In this document: positions 15,301-28,700 of the stretch, piece after piece | How positions within the stretch are numbered: position 1 is the stretch's first letter | How the letters are laid out: each line of letters starts with the position of its first letter | Assembly: GCA_000727475.1 (NCBI GenBank) | Contig: KL647293.1 | Location: 969,216 to 1,033,215, forward strand | DNA from: Sarcocystis neurona | Lineage: Eukaryota; Apicomplexa; Conoidasida; Eucoccidiorida; Sarcocystidae | Length of the DNA: 64,000 bases | Reading direction: 5' to 3' | Translations under genes and position numbers: made by a program | The notes under the pieces: model-generated | What the model was told of the DNA's origin: nothing | The model's input: only the letters and a program-made list of their open reading frames with translations | Databases searched by the model: none

Positions 15301-18300
15301 CGTGAGCTCTACGCTCTGCCTGTTCCACATGGCAACGGCTCACTGATGCAAACATCTTGTCGGAATCCGATGCAGTAGAGCACGAGGACTTCGCCGTGCG
15401 CCAGGAGCTTGCAGCGCAAAACGGGACTGAACACGTGCCCTCGTCCTCGCTCGCGCTTCGAGTTAGCCGGGGCTCAGACGCGCTCGTTCCCACGTGGTGA
15501 TTGAACTTAAACAGACGATGGGAGCGAGTACTTGGGTCACAACTGTCCGAAGACGACGTCGTCCTTGATACCCGTGTACTCTCCTTACTAAAGCGTGGTG
15601 CACATATGATACGTCTGTTTCCACCAGAGCCGTCCTCACCGTGCACTCGTTTCCAGTGTGTCGGGAGTTCGCCAGGCTTTCGGCGCCCCTGCGATGCGTT
15701 GAAAACTAGCGCGTCGGGCGATGAAACGCCCGCAGCTAACCCAGGTAACAAGTGCGGCGGCATCAGTACGGCAACAGCAACCATTGTTATCCTTCGAGCG
15801 TCTGCAGCGTAGTGTGTTGTCGTTGGGACCTGTGAAGGACGCTCTCGAGAGGAAGCCGCCGAATACGCAGCAGAGCACTTCGGGGTCGGGCGCCTGTTCG
15901 TGCCGTTTCCCCGGCCACACGAAACGCGTGACTCTACTGGACTGCACACACGGACGTATACTTGCTCCAGACAAAACGCTAATATGACTGCTTCTCTTCC
16001 AACGTTGCCATCCTCCAGCGATAGACGGCGATGCAGACCAGGAATACGCGAGAACGTGGGAGATTCCGAGCATCCTAATACCGCATCAGACGACCTGATA
16101 GAGCTCACAGATGTGGGGGGTGGGCCAACAGTCGACAGTTGATCAGTGCGCGGCTGCCGGTCACTTGCAGATCCAACGACTGGCAGAAATGAACGAAACA
16201 GAGAAGGTCGAGTCTTCTGGGATAACTGACAACCGTGAAAGCCGCTGTTGATTTTCTCAGTCGACATCCGCAATAGTCGATTTTGGTCTACCCTTGCGGC
16301 GAAGTTATCAGTAACAGCCGGCACGCACGAGGGGCCAAGCACCAGACCGTCGCTGCGTGAGCGAAGGGCATTAGACAGAGTCCGCTTGCCGAGCTTGGTC
16401 CACTTTTGTGAACAGCATGTATGAGTGCAGCCAGACTCGAAGAGTTCAGGGTCGGCTGTCTCATGGTCATTTCCCTCGGGCGCGCTGCAGGCCGGCTTTT
16501 GAAGGCAGTCTGTCCGCGACACAATCGACTCCAAGCGCATCCTCACAACGGAATCCCTCGCGGCCTTCGCGACTTTCGTGACGCAGGGGGACACACCTTG
16601 TGCGGCGAAGTGACCTTCACTTCTCCTTCTACCCCTTGGACGACTCCACTTCTGGCCGTTAGCAATATACGGTTGACTGTTTTCTAAACAACGCAAATCG
16701 TTGTGGGAACCAGCCTCGATTGGACGCCTACTGCTGTGATAAGGCAACTCCGATGAAGACAGTTTTCGACGCGTAGTCGCTTTCAAAGGGTGCGATGAGT
16801 TATCCTGAACACTTGTTGCTGCTGGAGAGGACATGCTTCGTAATCCATCAAGCCGATAACTGTCGCACGCAGAGTCAGACGCTACCTCCAACTCCGACTC
16901 GGATGCAATAGAAAAGCTTGCGGTGTTTGTCAAGCCACGTACGGGCAGGCGACGGTGAGCGCTGCCACTCGTATGAGGATCGGCGGCAGCCAGCAGGTAG
17001 GGTTTTTCATCGGTTCGAGTCTTGAAAGCAGTGTGCAATGCTTTAGCGTTTGAGTTTGTGAGGACCGAGGAGCCTGCTTCAAGTGTCCGCTTGGCGGCAG
17101 AAGGTAAGCTGTCAGTCGATTGCTGGCGGCGAAGCGGCCTGGCGCCGGCGGATCTGGAGTGTCGCATTATAAGCGAGTCACACCAATAGAGCCCACGGTC
17201 CGGCATACGTGCGCGAAGAAGCGTTTTTACTCGTTGTGTGGTACCTCTGCGCCTGCCGTCCCCTGCATGCATGCCGCATTCGGTTTTGTCCAAGACAGCG
17301 TCTGCGGATGATCCTGTGGGCCACCGTTTGGGCATCTTGATGCTCGACTCCATGAGTAACGACTCTTTTCTGAGTTCTGCCCAGTCGGCTAACAAGATCA
17401 GCAGAAGGCGTATCGAATTCGGAGTGAGAACTAATGCAGCCGGCCCTACACGACCCTCCACGTGTACCACAAGGTCGGGTAAGAGCTGTGTCGCACCCAT
17501 CCTCGCACCCCTTTTGTCCTGTTTACACAATTCAGACTTGGTGCCTGCGCGACCACGCGAAGCTGAGCACGATCTGACCCTACGAACCAGAGCCACGGGG
17601 CGTGTTTCAGTAGTGATGTCTCTGGATTGTGCTCGCCCAGTTTCGCTGAAGCCTGCTTGGTTTCGCCCCTCTTTTGAGGGGCTTCGCGACAAAGAAGCTG
17701 AGCTGTCACTGCGCCCTGCAGCTGCTGGAAGACTTGAATGTCGCGACCCGTTTGGATATACCTTTAGTGCTTCTGTTCTTTGTGCATTCCCGAGCATCAG
17801 AGGATTTCCCTTGTAGAGGGCAATGGTAGCAGACACTGGAAGTAACACGTACTCCCACATTAGAGGAAAGGTGGCCGCCTTCCGAACCCCCAAGGCATCC
17901 GTCGTCGATAGAGTGCGGCCATCAGAAGTCCCGAAATATTGCGCGCCACTGCAAGAGAGTGTTTGGTCCGTATTCTCGGAACCAGTGTACACCTCTTCCT
18001 TTCCAGTAGTAGAGTTGCGTGTAAAGCGCAGCGGACTGCTCCTGTTGAGTCGGCTGCTGCTCCCTTCCAACGTAGGCCCCTTGCCGGCGCTACCGTGGAG
18101 AAGGTTTTCTCGATCGCAGGAGTCAACACCCACCGCTATAAAAAAGCCGTGTACCTTTACCAGAATCGCTCCATAGGGGACTTGATCTGGTCGTTTGTTG
18201 CCATGTGGCACGCCTTGAAACATGCCTTGTCGTGTGCCGGATTCAGTACCTTCACAGGTGTTCCGGCGCCGATTGAAAAGCTGCCACATTTGCTCGTGAG

Positions 18301-21300
18301 GGCGAGCACTCCCTGAGGTGCCTCTTACATGAACGCATTTGTGCGGCGAAAGCGACCGTCCTCGAGCCTCCATACGGTTACGGGTAGTCACCGGATTTCT
18401 CGCTTTGGGTTGGCACGCCATCCGGGACCGAAGGGCACAAGGGGAGGAGCTGGTGTAAATAGATGTCTTCCGGAGGCCTTCACAAGAGCTCACAGAGCAC
18501 TCGCGCGTTCCGTCTCCATGAAATATCCTGTGTGAAGACTCAGGCTGACTCGAGACTTGGCGGCTGTGTTCGGCGGCAGCGAATCGCAGCCGCAGCCTGC
18601 CTACTCCTACGTGAACTGCCGAAAGACACGCGGCAATCCGTCGCTTCCTAATATGCATATTCTGCTCCCCCCCGTAATCATTTTTCCTGGTTGGGACCTC
18701 GACTGGACGCGGCGTAGACCAATGGAAAAGAGGCTCATAGCTGTGCCCAGAATCACTGACATCTCGGTAGTGCCCAGTGTCACTCGCAGGAGACGCCCTC
18801 CGTTCCAAAGGAATCATGCAGTTCCAACTTTCCCAGCCACTACATGCATCCGGCGACAACGGACGCTTTGCCTCGAGCTCCCGAGGTCTCCCCTTCTGCA
18901 TGTTGATGTCGACATCACAGTAGTCTTTCTCGTCCGTACCAAGTTCTACGTGCGGCATGCCATTGGACGAACAACTCAGTGATCTCGGATGCGACCCCGT
19001 GGTAGCGCGTAAAAGCCTCGATTTATCTTCGTCGTCCTTGTCTGACTCCAGCACCACGAGTGAAAAGCCCTCCAAGCAGGCATCGATGAAGACATCTTTC
19101 GAAGGCAGCTCGGGAAAACAAGCTTTGAGTAACGTTGACCGCCCGTATCCTTCCCTCTCCAGCATCTTTGCCCTTAGCCCCTCTGGCTGCAAATGTTGTG
19201 AATGTCTGCCATCGTGTTCACTTGCTTTGTTTGCACACGCTTCCGGATATTTTCTTTTTTCACCTTGACGACTCAGCACTGCGTTGAAAATATGAGGGTG
19301 AACTCGGCACGGATGCAGAGAATGTTGTTCTTCAAGTAAAGCCTGACATGTAGTCCGATGCGAAGCCTGTTGCACAGCGCTGAAAAAATTTAAAAGCCCC
19401 TCCTTTTCACGCAGAAGACGGCGATAATCCACTACAACCCGCAGAGGCTGAGCGCGCAATTGTGTAAAATCTCCGGTACTTTGAGCACGCTGGAGAAGAT
19501 CAGGCATCGGCTGCCTCACTCGTTCGTAACGCTTCCGGTCTTGACGTCGAACGTGCTTGAGCTGCCGAGACGACGAGAGTTCCACGAAGCCACGCATTCT
19601 CTGTTCGAGTACACACAACAAGTGCCGCGTGCTCCGCTGTGGAAGGAACTGCGAGCCAGGTGCGACGAGCTCCAGTAGTTGCCGACACTCTCCACACGCG
19701 GCTAAATTTCTGATTTCGTCTCCTATACTTGAAACGCGACCTGTCGTATACGTTACAAGGAGTGCACGAGGTGCATCTCTCACTACCTCTTTTGCATTTT
19801 CTGCAACAGGACGTTGCTTTCGTCCGGCGTCATAGTGACAAAAACCTTCCTTGTCTTTTGTTTGTCTGCTTATTAGTCGACACGGGTTGAAACCTGAGTC
19901 CGCCGTCTGGGCGCTTGGTGGACCTTCCAGTGTCGCCTTGGGGCTACAACCACCTTCGCGCTTGGCTCCCGGCGGGCCAGCTGCGTCCGGTGGTGCCGCT
20001 GTTGCAGGTGCTGAGAAAACCGGGTCTACTGCTGAAGAAACGTTCATGCCGGTCGTGCATGATACACGAATACCACAGGCATCCTCAACAGCTTCCACGG
20101 AACTGATACTTAGTACAACTATTTGCCACCTGTTCCCATCCGTTGTGACCAAACTGCGAACGGCGTGCTCCTCTGAAGTAGCTCTGGTGGCTGTTTCCAT
20201 AGCCTGACTGTTGGAGCTTTCTGTGCACGCTGCAGAGAAGGGGTCGCCTACATGAAAAGAGAGCTCAACACCCTGCATACACATGAGCGTCGGCAAAATC
20301 TGCTCCGGAACGTTATCGTCACGGTGTCGGCACTGCGACTCCATGTCCAGGCGTTTGCAGAATTTATCCGTGTTCAGCCCTGTGTGGTGGTCGGCAAGGC
20401 CCAAGTGTACAGGATTTGATGTTTGCATCAGTGGATGCTCATTTCCGTGATCAGGTGAGCCCGCGCCACCTACGCGTCGGACGGCCTTTGTGGCTCCTGT
20501 CTGTAATCTCGTATCTGCATCGAAGAGCTCAAATGCTCCGCATGCAGGTGTCCGCTCCCGCACTGTCTCAGGTTTGCTCTCTTCGCACGTTGTGCCAACA
20601 GATTCGCCCTTCGTGCGCCATTGAGTTTCGTCGGGGACCCCGTGAGGAGGCTTCTGGCACGGAACACTGTCTTGAGACTTGTGGCGACTGTCCCCTTCCC
20701 TGCAGACGCGCGAAAGCTGCAATTTTAGCTTACGTACATAAAATGAGGTATATACCGAAGACACCGCAATAAGCGGGAGGGACGTGGGAATGGCAACAGA
20801 AGTTATATTTTGGGTTTGTAAAGGGTCCTGTTGACCCTCGTCCATCCAGCGCTTAGGTAAGGTGTCGACGCTTGGTTTTCGCTCTGACCCTTCGTCGCGC
20901 CCTTCAAAACATCTTCTTTCTGATTGCTTCTCAGCATGCTCTTTACCTGCTAGTGTACCTTTGATAGAGGCAAAACCCAGCGTACTTTGCCGCCTCACGC
21001 CAAGCTGTAGTCCGCACGCAGAGAGGAGATACCCCACCCAGTATTTAGTGGCATCCACAATCCCCCCTGACTGTGATGGCCCAAGCAGCCTCTCCAGTCC
21101 CGCAGACGGTGCAACGGATCTGTGAATACCAGGACGGAGTAATGACAATGGCTTCACCAGTCCATCAGTGTGCACCGCCTTGCCTCCCCGATGTGAAGAT
21201 TTCTTCAGGAGGTTGCGCACTGACGCAGTCGAGGTTGCTGCTTTTTCCACAAACAATCGCCCGCTTTCTAAAGAGGGAAGAAAAGCTGGCCGTTCTGGAA

Positions 21301-24300
21301 AGAACCCAGCTGCGATACTTGGACACACTGCGCAAGTCGGTGTGTTTCTGCGATGAGGTGCCTTCTCTTCTGAGACGAAAGGTGGTGAGCGTGATCGAGA
21401 ACCACATCTTCTGCGGCATCCGCTACATTTTAAAAGTTGCCAGAACGCGCGGTAGATGCAGGAGCACACTGCTGCAAGGTGCAGCCACTGCACAAGACGA
21501 TGCGACAGTGAGGTAAGCCACACGGGGAACACAGCAGCTGGGGGCACCCGAGCTGACGTAGACGCCAAATCGACTTTTGCTCTACCTTCGCCGGCTAGCT
21601 CCCTTGTGAACCTGTTGAAGTCGGACAATGACATTCGTTGGCAAGACTGCCATCGCCGCACCAGACGCACACAGTCGAGAATCTGCAGCTCCGACACACT
21701 AAGTTGTACAGTTGGGAACGTTGCTTGTATCGCAGCGCTCACGCCGAACAACGCCACAGGTCGCCTCGGCTCTGAGTCGTCTTTGTGGACACGTCGAAAC
21801 GGTGAGTGGCCTTCTGCCGGAACCGGCCAGGCCTTACGCGGCATATCCTTCGTACGTCGTCCAGCATAGAACACGGGGGAGCCGCAATTCTTTTTATCGG
21901 GATAAAACGTGGAGACAGCTGGCGAGCAGTACGTTTGGTCCACCGGACGATATACGGCTGGAGGCGACACGCAGGTAAGACGCGTCCGTGAGTCCGCACT
22001 ACTGCTGTCGACTTCCCGCGAGACCTCTGCAGCGTCGGACATCTGAAGCAACCTGCAGATTGCTGGGGAGCACGCAGGGACTGCAGAAGGCTCCGAAGAG
22101 CTACACACTGTACGGTGCATTTGAGGAGGCGCCTGCGACTTCGCGACAGCAGGATGACGCGCCTCAGCACTTTTTGTGGGGAGTGAGGACAACAAAGAAC
22201 TTGGAGTGCTCCTGTCCAATCCGTGCAGAATATCGTCAGCAGCTCGCCATCGCTCGATTGCTCTAGGTGACACGGCAGAACCGTAAGACGTGGTCCGGCT
22301 GACGCGGTCGTAGCGTGATTCGCTTCGCACGCTGCTCCCGGCGCGCCCCAGCGCGTGAAAGCTGCTCCCTGCGCCATTCTCCGCACAACGTTTTGAACGA
22401 AGAGGAACGTTCCATTGTGGTCTACACGGAGGCACCGGGCAGGAAATACGACGAGACGCGGCTTGCGCTGCATATGATTCAAGCTTTCTCGCGGAGTGAC
22501 GACAGACTCCAAGCAGCGAGGAATGAACGGTTGGACTTGGGAAGAGGGTTTGCCTTGCTGCGGACGACTGCCTACGACTGAGGTATCGGCGCTCAGGCGG
22601 TTTCTCCAGCAAATGTGTGTATGCAGAGACCGAAAAGCTTAGCGGCCATAGTATACAGCTCCTGCTCATGGTGACACAACGCATGCAAACACACACGGGA
22701 GCCAGGATAGATATTCACTGTGATGCCCACACACTGCCCAACGGGGGGCTTCCCCGCGCTCAGTGTTCACCAGAAGGACAGAACTACGTCGCATAAAAGT
22801 TCAGAGTGCGCTAAAAGCCTCGACGTGTTGCACACAGAGCGCACTTACGGATTTTTAGATAACCTAACCATCCTGACGTCGTCCTGTTTGACGGTAGCTT
22901 GCTGAGACGCTTGTCCACCTCCAGAGAACTCGGTTGTCCACTTTAAGGATCCCACATCGTCGCAGTGGGCACGAGACGGAGCATTCGTCTGCCAGTAAAT
23001 AGACAGTCCGTCAACGTGGATTGTCTGATGCAGCCAGTGTCCACGTGCTGAACCGGAGGTGTACTCAGATAGAGGTAGCGAAGACGCGGCAGCTGCGACG
23101 GTTTCCCGTGGTTCCGATGTTTTTGATACAACAGAAGCAGACGTCGATTTCTTCGGATGCGCTGTGTGGCAAAAGTCATCATCCCACGTGCATCCCCCGG
23201 CGCCTCCATCCCTGCAGCCACCGCATTCTAGAGACGAGGGATACATAGAAAACCCCACATTTCCTTCGGGAACATCCGCTGGCAGCCTGCACGCAAAATC
23301 AGTGACTCCGTGACTGTCCCTCACGCGAGCGATTTTTCCAGTGTCAGGGATAGAGTAGCCTTTTGTGCTGCGGAGCAATGCATTACGAGCACCGCCCCCT
23401 CTTCGACGAACTTTCCTGTGGCTATCAAGCCACCGCGATACGCGCGGCATTTCTTTCGTGCGGTCGCTGCTGCGGCGACTGTCGCGTCGTTGTCTCTCGC
23501 GCGTGCGTCCGGGGCGGTACGGTGCGTCAGACGAGAAAAGGTACTCCTGCTGCTCCGAGGCCTCACCAGAAGTTGCTGCAGACGCAGCCCATGACGCACA
23601 GTTGCACACTGTTCCACGTAGCGCTGCCGGTGGAGCGGTAACGCCTTGTTCTGCACTCTGTGATGACAGAGGACGCTCCATATGACTTTCCGGAGATTCT
23701 GGGTGTGACCTCTTCCCGACTCCGTCACCAGTTGTCCAGGAAGAAGAGGCGCGGCCACAAGGGCGCCTACTGCGGTAGCACCTTTCTCTCCACAGATTTC
23801 TGGGCCGACTTGAGGCGACGTATTCTTTCATACTGCCTGCTGCAGGAGTTCCCAGCTTCACAGACCGGCTGCGGACAGTCCGCGACTTTCGCCTGGATGC
23901 GGTGTCACTCACGGACCTGCACTCCTGGTGTGCTTCTGCGTCACCTGCAGAGGCTGCTCTCCGACGCAGGAGGTTTCCGCTTACAACCCGTGAGGGGGGG
24001 AGACCCGCTGCGCCGTCCGATCGTCCCCCCCGTACACCTGGATCACTGGAGAGTTTCCAAGCACGCACGAAATTATATCCGTCACCTGCAGAGCAAATGT
24101 TGCTGCTTTCAAAGGGCGCACCATTACCTTCCACAGAAAATTCCGTAGTTCTTGGCCACCGCCTTGACCCCTCCGAGCCTCCGTAAGGTGAACAGAAGAG
24201 ATGACCAGTGTTTTTTGCGGTGCTCGCGGCCCGGTCTTTTGTGAACGTTTCATCTGAGACGTCACCTAGACGGCCATACCGAGTTGTATGCTGACCGTGT

Positions 24301-25784
24301 ATCAACGACGACGACATAGACCTACGCAAGAACGAGTGAGGTTCGCGCCCAGCTCCTGGTGACCCAGCTTTCTTGTAGCCTTTCCCAGCAGGGTCGCAAG
24401 CGGCCGCGCGAACGGAAGAACACACAGCTGAAGCCGCCGGCGCTTTTCCGTTACCTATGCTTGTCTTGCGGACGCCAACAGGTAGGCGAGAATGTGGCGA
24501 AACAGAGCCCGTCCGGTACAGCGGTAGCCACTCTGTAAGACTACCATGTCGACTCTGAGATTCGCGTCGATGCTGCTCCAATTCTACCCGTCCGCAGGAA
24601 CTGGCCGAAGCCAGCGGCGGCACTGTGGAGGAGGGACCGTGTCGCCGGAACGCGGAGAGAGGCTTTGTGTCAGAGCGTTGCTTCTCTGAGGGGGGATACG
24701 CTTTGGCATCCCCTTTTAGTGATGACTTGACTGTTGGGTGCACAGAAGGAATGACCGGAGCTGAAGACGAGAGACGGAGGGAAGAAGATGCCGCTTGAAC
24801 AGCACGAAGGGTGAAGCCAGACTGAAATGGACGGTCAGACGAGTCGTCCACGTAGCACACATGCACGTCCATCACATTTACGGAGAGCCTTGTTGCAAAC
24901 TGCATCACCAGAAAAGAGGCACCACGACTGAGCGGGAGAAGACGAAGTAGACGAGAGCGCAGCGCGCCACGTACCAAGAAGCTGCAGAAATCCTGCAGGC
25001 ATCTGAGGAGGCCAAAGAAGGTTCGAAAGGCGAAAGGCTGTAGCCGACCGGTCCGTGAGGACCCCGTTGCTTCCTCAGACGGGGCGTCAAGATGAAGAGC
25101 CTTGTCTGCATTTGTTGGCGTCGCGCGGGTGTCTACAGCTTCACGGGTACCGTGAGTTACAGCAGATGGCAGCAGAGATGAAGAACTCATGCAACTCTGG
25201 GATTCGGTTATTGGTAACTCCTTCGTGCGTCGACTTCCACGGGGTCGCCGGACAGGATATCCACGACGGACAGTACGTACCTCGTTTGACTGCCTTCTCG
25301 GTAAAGATGACCTTTGGTGCGAGACAGCACAGCAATCGCAAACTCGCCTGCTGTCAGTGTTGTTGTCGAGCCTGCACTCTTCGGTACCGCAGTTCGCACG
25401 CGTCTCCGGCAGGGTAGTCGGTTGTGCCTTTAGACAGTGCGGTCGCCTGGTGTTACGACTGGGCAATGGCGACCTACGTGCTGGAGCCTGAAATTGAGGT
25501 GACGGAGTCAAAACTACTCGAATCGACTCAACTGAGATCGACAGCTTCGCAGGCTCACTCCGGGCGTTGTGAAAAAATCTGGTCCAGGGAATACAGAGCC
25601 TAACTGCGCCAACGTACGCCGTCCGCATATACAGCAAACGGTGGATCTGGATCTCAGAAAGTGAGAGAGAGCTGACTACTACCACGCCCGCGTTCTTCCA
25701 ACGAACAGTAAGCTTGTCGCAGTCGAGAGGCGTAGCACGCGACAACAGCCACTTTACAGCACGCGCCAGCAGGCGGCCCAGCAT
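1..25784 (-). CDS. VPS13: VPS13-family giant bridge-like lipid transfer protein, 3' end beyond the left edge
   Basis: Predicted exons (minus strand, 5' to 3'): 25784-22849, 22637-14926, 14459-10269, 9753-2219, 1744-716, 319-1. The phases agree at every junction and give about 7,900 residues before the edge. The start at 25784 sits in caaaATG. Residues 1-97 fit Chorein_N, with the typical IPWTRFF and a closing hydrophobic strand. Around residues 290-335 stands a signature of the VPS13 N-terminal region (NVMDVHVCYVDD followed by GFTL), and near residue 930 a VPS13-like LSIYW strand; these favour VPS13 over ATG2. Known family role: a long hydrophobic groove that moves lipids between membranes at contact sites. 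The beta-strand core pieces are separated by long Ser/Arg-rich insertions, so the protein is far longer than yeast or human VPS13 (about 3,100-4,400 residues). The C-terminal VPS13 domains are not visible. Family call firm; exact borders less so. Confidence 0.85.
716..1744 (-). CDS. VPS13: VPS13 exon 5
   Basis: 343 codons, phase 0 at both ends. The acceptor follows a clear tract (cctttcttttgcag|) and the donor is GAG|gtgagc. The block QYLTLLSPFSFSVVSQPF followed by a hydrophobic strand and FCANELSL resembles VPS13 strands of the late groove. Upstream of the acceptor the frame stays open to 1831, but that part lies in the intron 1745-2218. Confidence 0.7.
2219..9753 (-). CDS. VPS13: VPS13 exon 4
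   Basis: About 2,511 codons. Core strands recur between Ser/Arg-rich spacers, for example DLSISIRNIRVALKSSV and TFILMSSSHLELFVGYRDTV. An acidic stretch precedes the last core block, where hydrophobic strands end in TATLDIFQ. The donor TTTCAG|gtaaca at 2219 is close to consensus, phase 0. Large parts of this exon align poorly in the mind to any VPS13 I know, and are assigned only because the frame is open and continuous. Confidence 0.75.
10269..14459 (-). CDS. VPS13: VPS13 exon 3
   Basis: About 1,397 codons. The acceptor ccttttttgctag| is strong. Near the start a tryptophan/tyrosine-rich helix (WLKKVVRLITERPLGY, then QWRYGYWSYRAL) resembles the conserved W/Y-rich segment of VPS13 proteins. 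The exon ends in a strand-turn-helix (VVGIRDVYLLVGVDLLLRA) that is completed across the intron by exon 4 (YFVYKTSRELQ). The donor is a|gtacgt at 10269, phase 1, and matches acceptor gatgcag| at 9753. Confidence 0.75.
14926..22637 (-). CDS. VPS13: VPS13 exon 2: central groove with large insertions
   Basis: A 7.7-kb exon, uninterrupted by stops. Hydrophobic beta-strand blocks alternate with long polar stretches. Readable core pieces include LQILDCVRLVRRWQS, typical of VPS13 helices between strands, LLVTYTTGRVSSIGDE, VHVGVGRLRLRF, and ALVLTPNSIRLLLILLADW. I chose donor CTC|gtaggt at 14926 (phase 1) because it fits the pyrimidine-rich acceptor at 14459. An alternative donor at 14876 (gtataa, phase 0) would need acceptor 14454 instead. 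Confidence 0.75.
22849..25784 (-). CDS. VPS13: VPS13 exon 1: Chorein_N and first groove strands
   Basis: About 978 codons. It holds the N-terminal Chorein_N module (residues 1-97), a Ser/Arg-rich linker to about residue 245, and a helix-rich stretch before the VHVCYVDD signature (codons near 24860). A second long low-complexity insertion (about residues 335-900) follows, and the exon closes with LSIYW (near 23000). The donor is ATCC|gtaagtgc just left of 22849, phase 2. The next acceptor at 22637 starts with one base, which restores the frame. Confidence 0.8.
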
Positions 25785-28700
25785 TTTGGTGAGATGGCCG
25801 TGATCTGCGACAGCAAGCGAACAAGCACACGGTGTTCAACTGAGGCCACAAACACGCAACGTTAGTCCTGCATTTGCTGTTTCCGCAACGGAGCAACCAG
25901 GGCCGTGGGCGCGCACCTGCTACAGCGGTAGTCAGTTGTGTAGGGAATTAACATGCCCTGCCAAATACGAACATGCAGATACTGCACACACCTCGATCGT
26001 CTGGAAGGCTAACACGGCAGGAGAGATGTTAAGTTTTCCGTCAAGCTAACAAAGAACATTCGATGTTGTGTCGTCACATGCACAGGGAGAAGGTGACTGC
26101 GGTTCAGATCCACGCTGGGTTTGAACAGAATCAGCACAGTGGCCAAGCAGAGTCCAGTATGTATATTAAAAGCCTAACTACAGGCAGAGATCCGTCCTCC
26201 GCCATGAGCGCATATGGGTACTGTATCCTGTCAAAATACACCATACTACATACGTATCCGCGTTACAGTAAAAGAAACAGAAAAATTAGGAATTACTCTG
26301 TGACCGCATGAACGGAGAGTGACAAAACGATATCTCGTCTAGCATCCACTCAGAGCAGAGAGAAAACGTATGAACGTATCTTCGGCCAGTAATGCATGCG
26401 TGTGTAGCGTGCTCCACCTATGTACGCATGAGGTCTGCCTGGCTGCTTCGCATCGGTGAAGAGTGGTGCCGCAGCAACCCGACTAGCCAAAGCAGAATGT
26501 CCTCGGTGCGTATTACCGCCACAACGACGGGAGTGCACATGCCATGCAAACGTGCCACGGTCCTCATCGTAAAGAACACAAACATATGCATACGATTGTG
26601 AGCCGGCGACGATGTCGTGCATCTCGTAGTGTCGGAGTTCCTGCGAAGAGTTTCAGGAATGTCGCAGTCGCCGGAGTAACTACCCGCGTGCATCCTGCAG
26701 TAACACCATTACCAGATCTGCAATCAATGCTACCGTGCGTACTGGTGTGTTGCGCGGGTGAAGACACGATTGTGTGGTACGTTGTTCAACGAAAAGTGTG
26801 TCGGAAACCTTGGCACGGGGGATACACGGAGTGCATTGCTAGAGAAAGAATACTACTTCTGTGCTCACGCTTCCCCAGCATTTTGTTTACCGTCAAAGTG
26901 GGCACTTCGAGCTCCTTGTAAGTGCCTCCTTAAAACATCTCTTCCACATTGTGACACTCCACGGTAGCTCCTGTACCGCTTCTTCCATTTTTGACTGCGT
27001 CTTAGTTGGAGGCTAGCGACGACTACTTCCCGAACCAGGAAGTACTTTGTATGAGTGCGCCTCATGAGCTCTACTGTTGCAACAGGCCCTTTACTCACGT
27101 GCCTCCCTCGTGGTACGTTTTGCAGGACTACGACCCCTCACATTGATATCCGGACGTAGCCGTGAAATGACGCTCTGCAGTGCCCTAAGGGACGCTGCTC
27201 CTAGCTGCGACTCCTACACTGTGCGAACCTGCTGCTCCTACTAATTTGGTATAATGCTTGAGTAATATCCGACTTGATGTTGCTCATGAATGTGGCTGGA
27301 TTGTCCCCCTACTCGTCCGCACACAATCCACTACAGATACTGCACTACGGAGGAATCAAATAAACTCACGACCCAACCGTATATCCCTACAAGGCGGGTG
27401 TGGGTTTGGACGTCTACGATGACTGACGCTCTTGATGCTCAGCCCGGTCTGCGCTACGGCTGACGCTGGTCATGACAAACAAGGAGCAGTGCGCGTCTGT
27501 GTCTACGTCGAGTTTTGAGTTAATGACCGCGGCCGAGCTTCTGCGACAGAGTGGAAGCATTTTGCCCTGGTGACGCTCGCGAGCCACCAATAAAGAGCGA
27601 CCCAATACGACAAGAGAGCGACACTTGCTTCCCTGTGACGCTGATGCAGGATACGCCATTCAGTAAGTCCTTCATCCGCTGAACGGAGTCACATTTTCAG
27701 CGTCGCTCAACTACGTCGACTTTCGACACCCTACGAGACGGGGCGATCCGAATCTCATGCGGTCCGGAAGCACCCGCCCTCAAAGATGAGAGGTGGATTA
27801 CTTGATTGTCTTGTGCGTGACATGCGGCTTGCGGACTGCAGTGGTGCAGTGCTGATTTAAACGCGTAACATGAGGTCCTACGAGGACGGCATTACAGTGG
27901 ACACATGAGTGATCTTCTGTCTGAAGCCGTCTTTGACTGCACTCTCATCCAGATCAGCAAAACAGAGTGGACTCCATGTGTGAAAGAGGCATCTTGCCAG
28001 TGTCTGCATCTGGTTTCCTCACTGCAAGAAGCAACCCACGTAGACGACAGGCATACAGCTGAGCGTCAGGTGTGGTCCGTTGCTGTCTCCAAAACGGAGG
28101 TGGCGCACGCCGTGAAATGCGTAACATTTGCGGAAATTCTACGTGACGTCTGCCCCAGCGCACGCGAGTGTGCGAGCGGTGCCGTACATGCGGTTTTAAT
28201 ACTTTAAAGGGCCTCAAGGCGCAGGTCGAATGTTACCCCCGCAGCATCCGCCAGCGTCTAAATAGGCGTGTATACGTTCGTTGCGGATCGCTGGCGACAC
28301 CGTCGAACGACAAAGTAGAGTGGGCGCTGGCAAGACGTTTCTTTTCAGGCAGTTACGCAAGGGAATACAGGTGCACTTCGACACCCGAAATCGCGCTTGA
28401 GAATTTCCGAGCACCTTGAGCACATTGGCAGTACGGTCAGCGGCCGCTTGTTTATATTTTGCTTGTCTTTGCTTCCGGGATGGTCGAGCTGTACAAAACG
28501 TGGTTGTCGTCGCACTGAGTCGTGCACTGACTTCCTGTACGAAAGGAAATACTGGAAATAATGCGTAGACACCTGTTAGACGCAAGGCGCATAATGTGGG
28601 GACTCGACGCACACGTTGTCATCTTGTGGGTTTCTCGCCCGCGTGAAAGGACTGCACCATACTGCAGTTCTGCCATATAAGGAAAAAAGCACAGGCCGTC

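Noticed and set aside
22849..25784. ATG2 instead of VPS13
   Set aside because: Both share Chorein_N, but the VHVCYVDD...GFTL block and the LSIYW strand are VPS13 features.
26393..26399. TGCATGC, an AP2-type motif known from apicomplexan promoters
   Set aside because: A single copy 600 bp from the VPS13 start; the same heptamer also occurs inside genes here, so it carries no weight alone.
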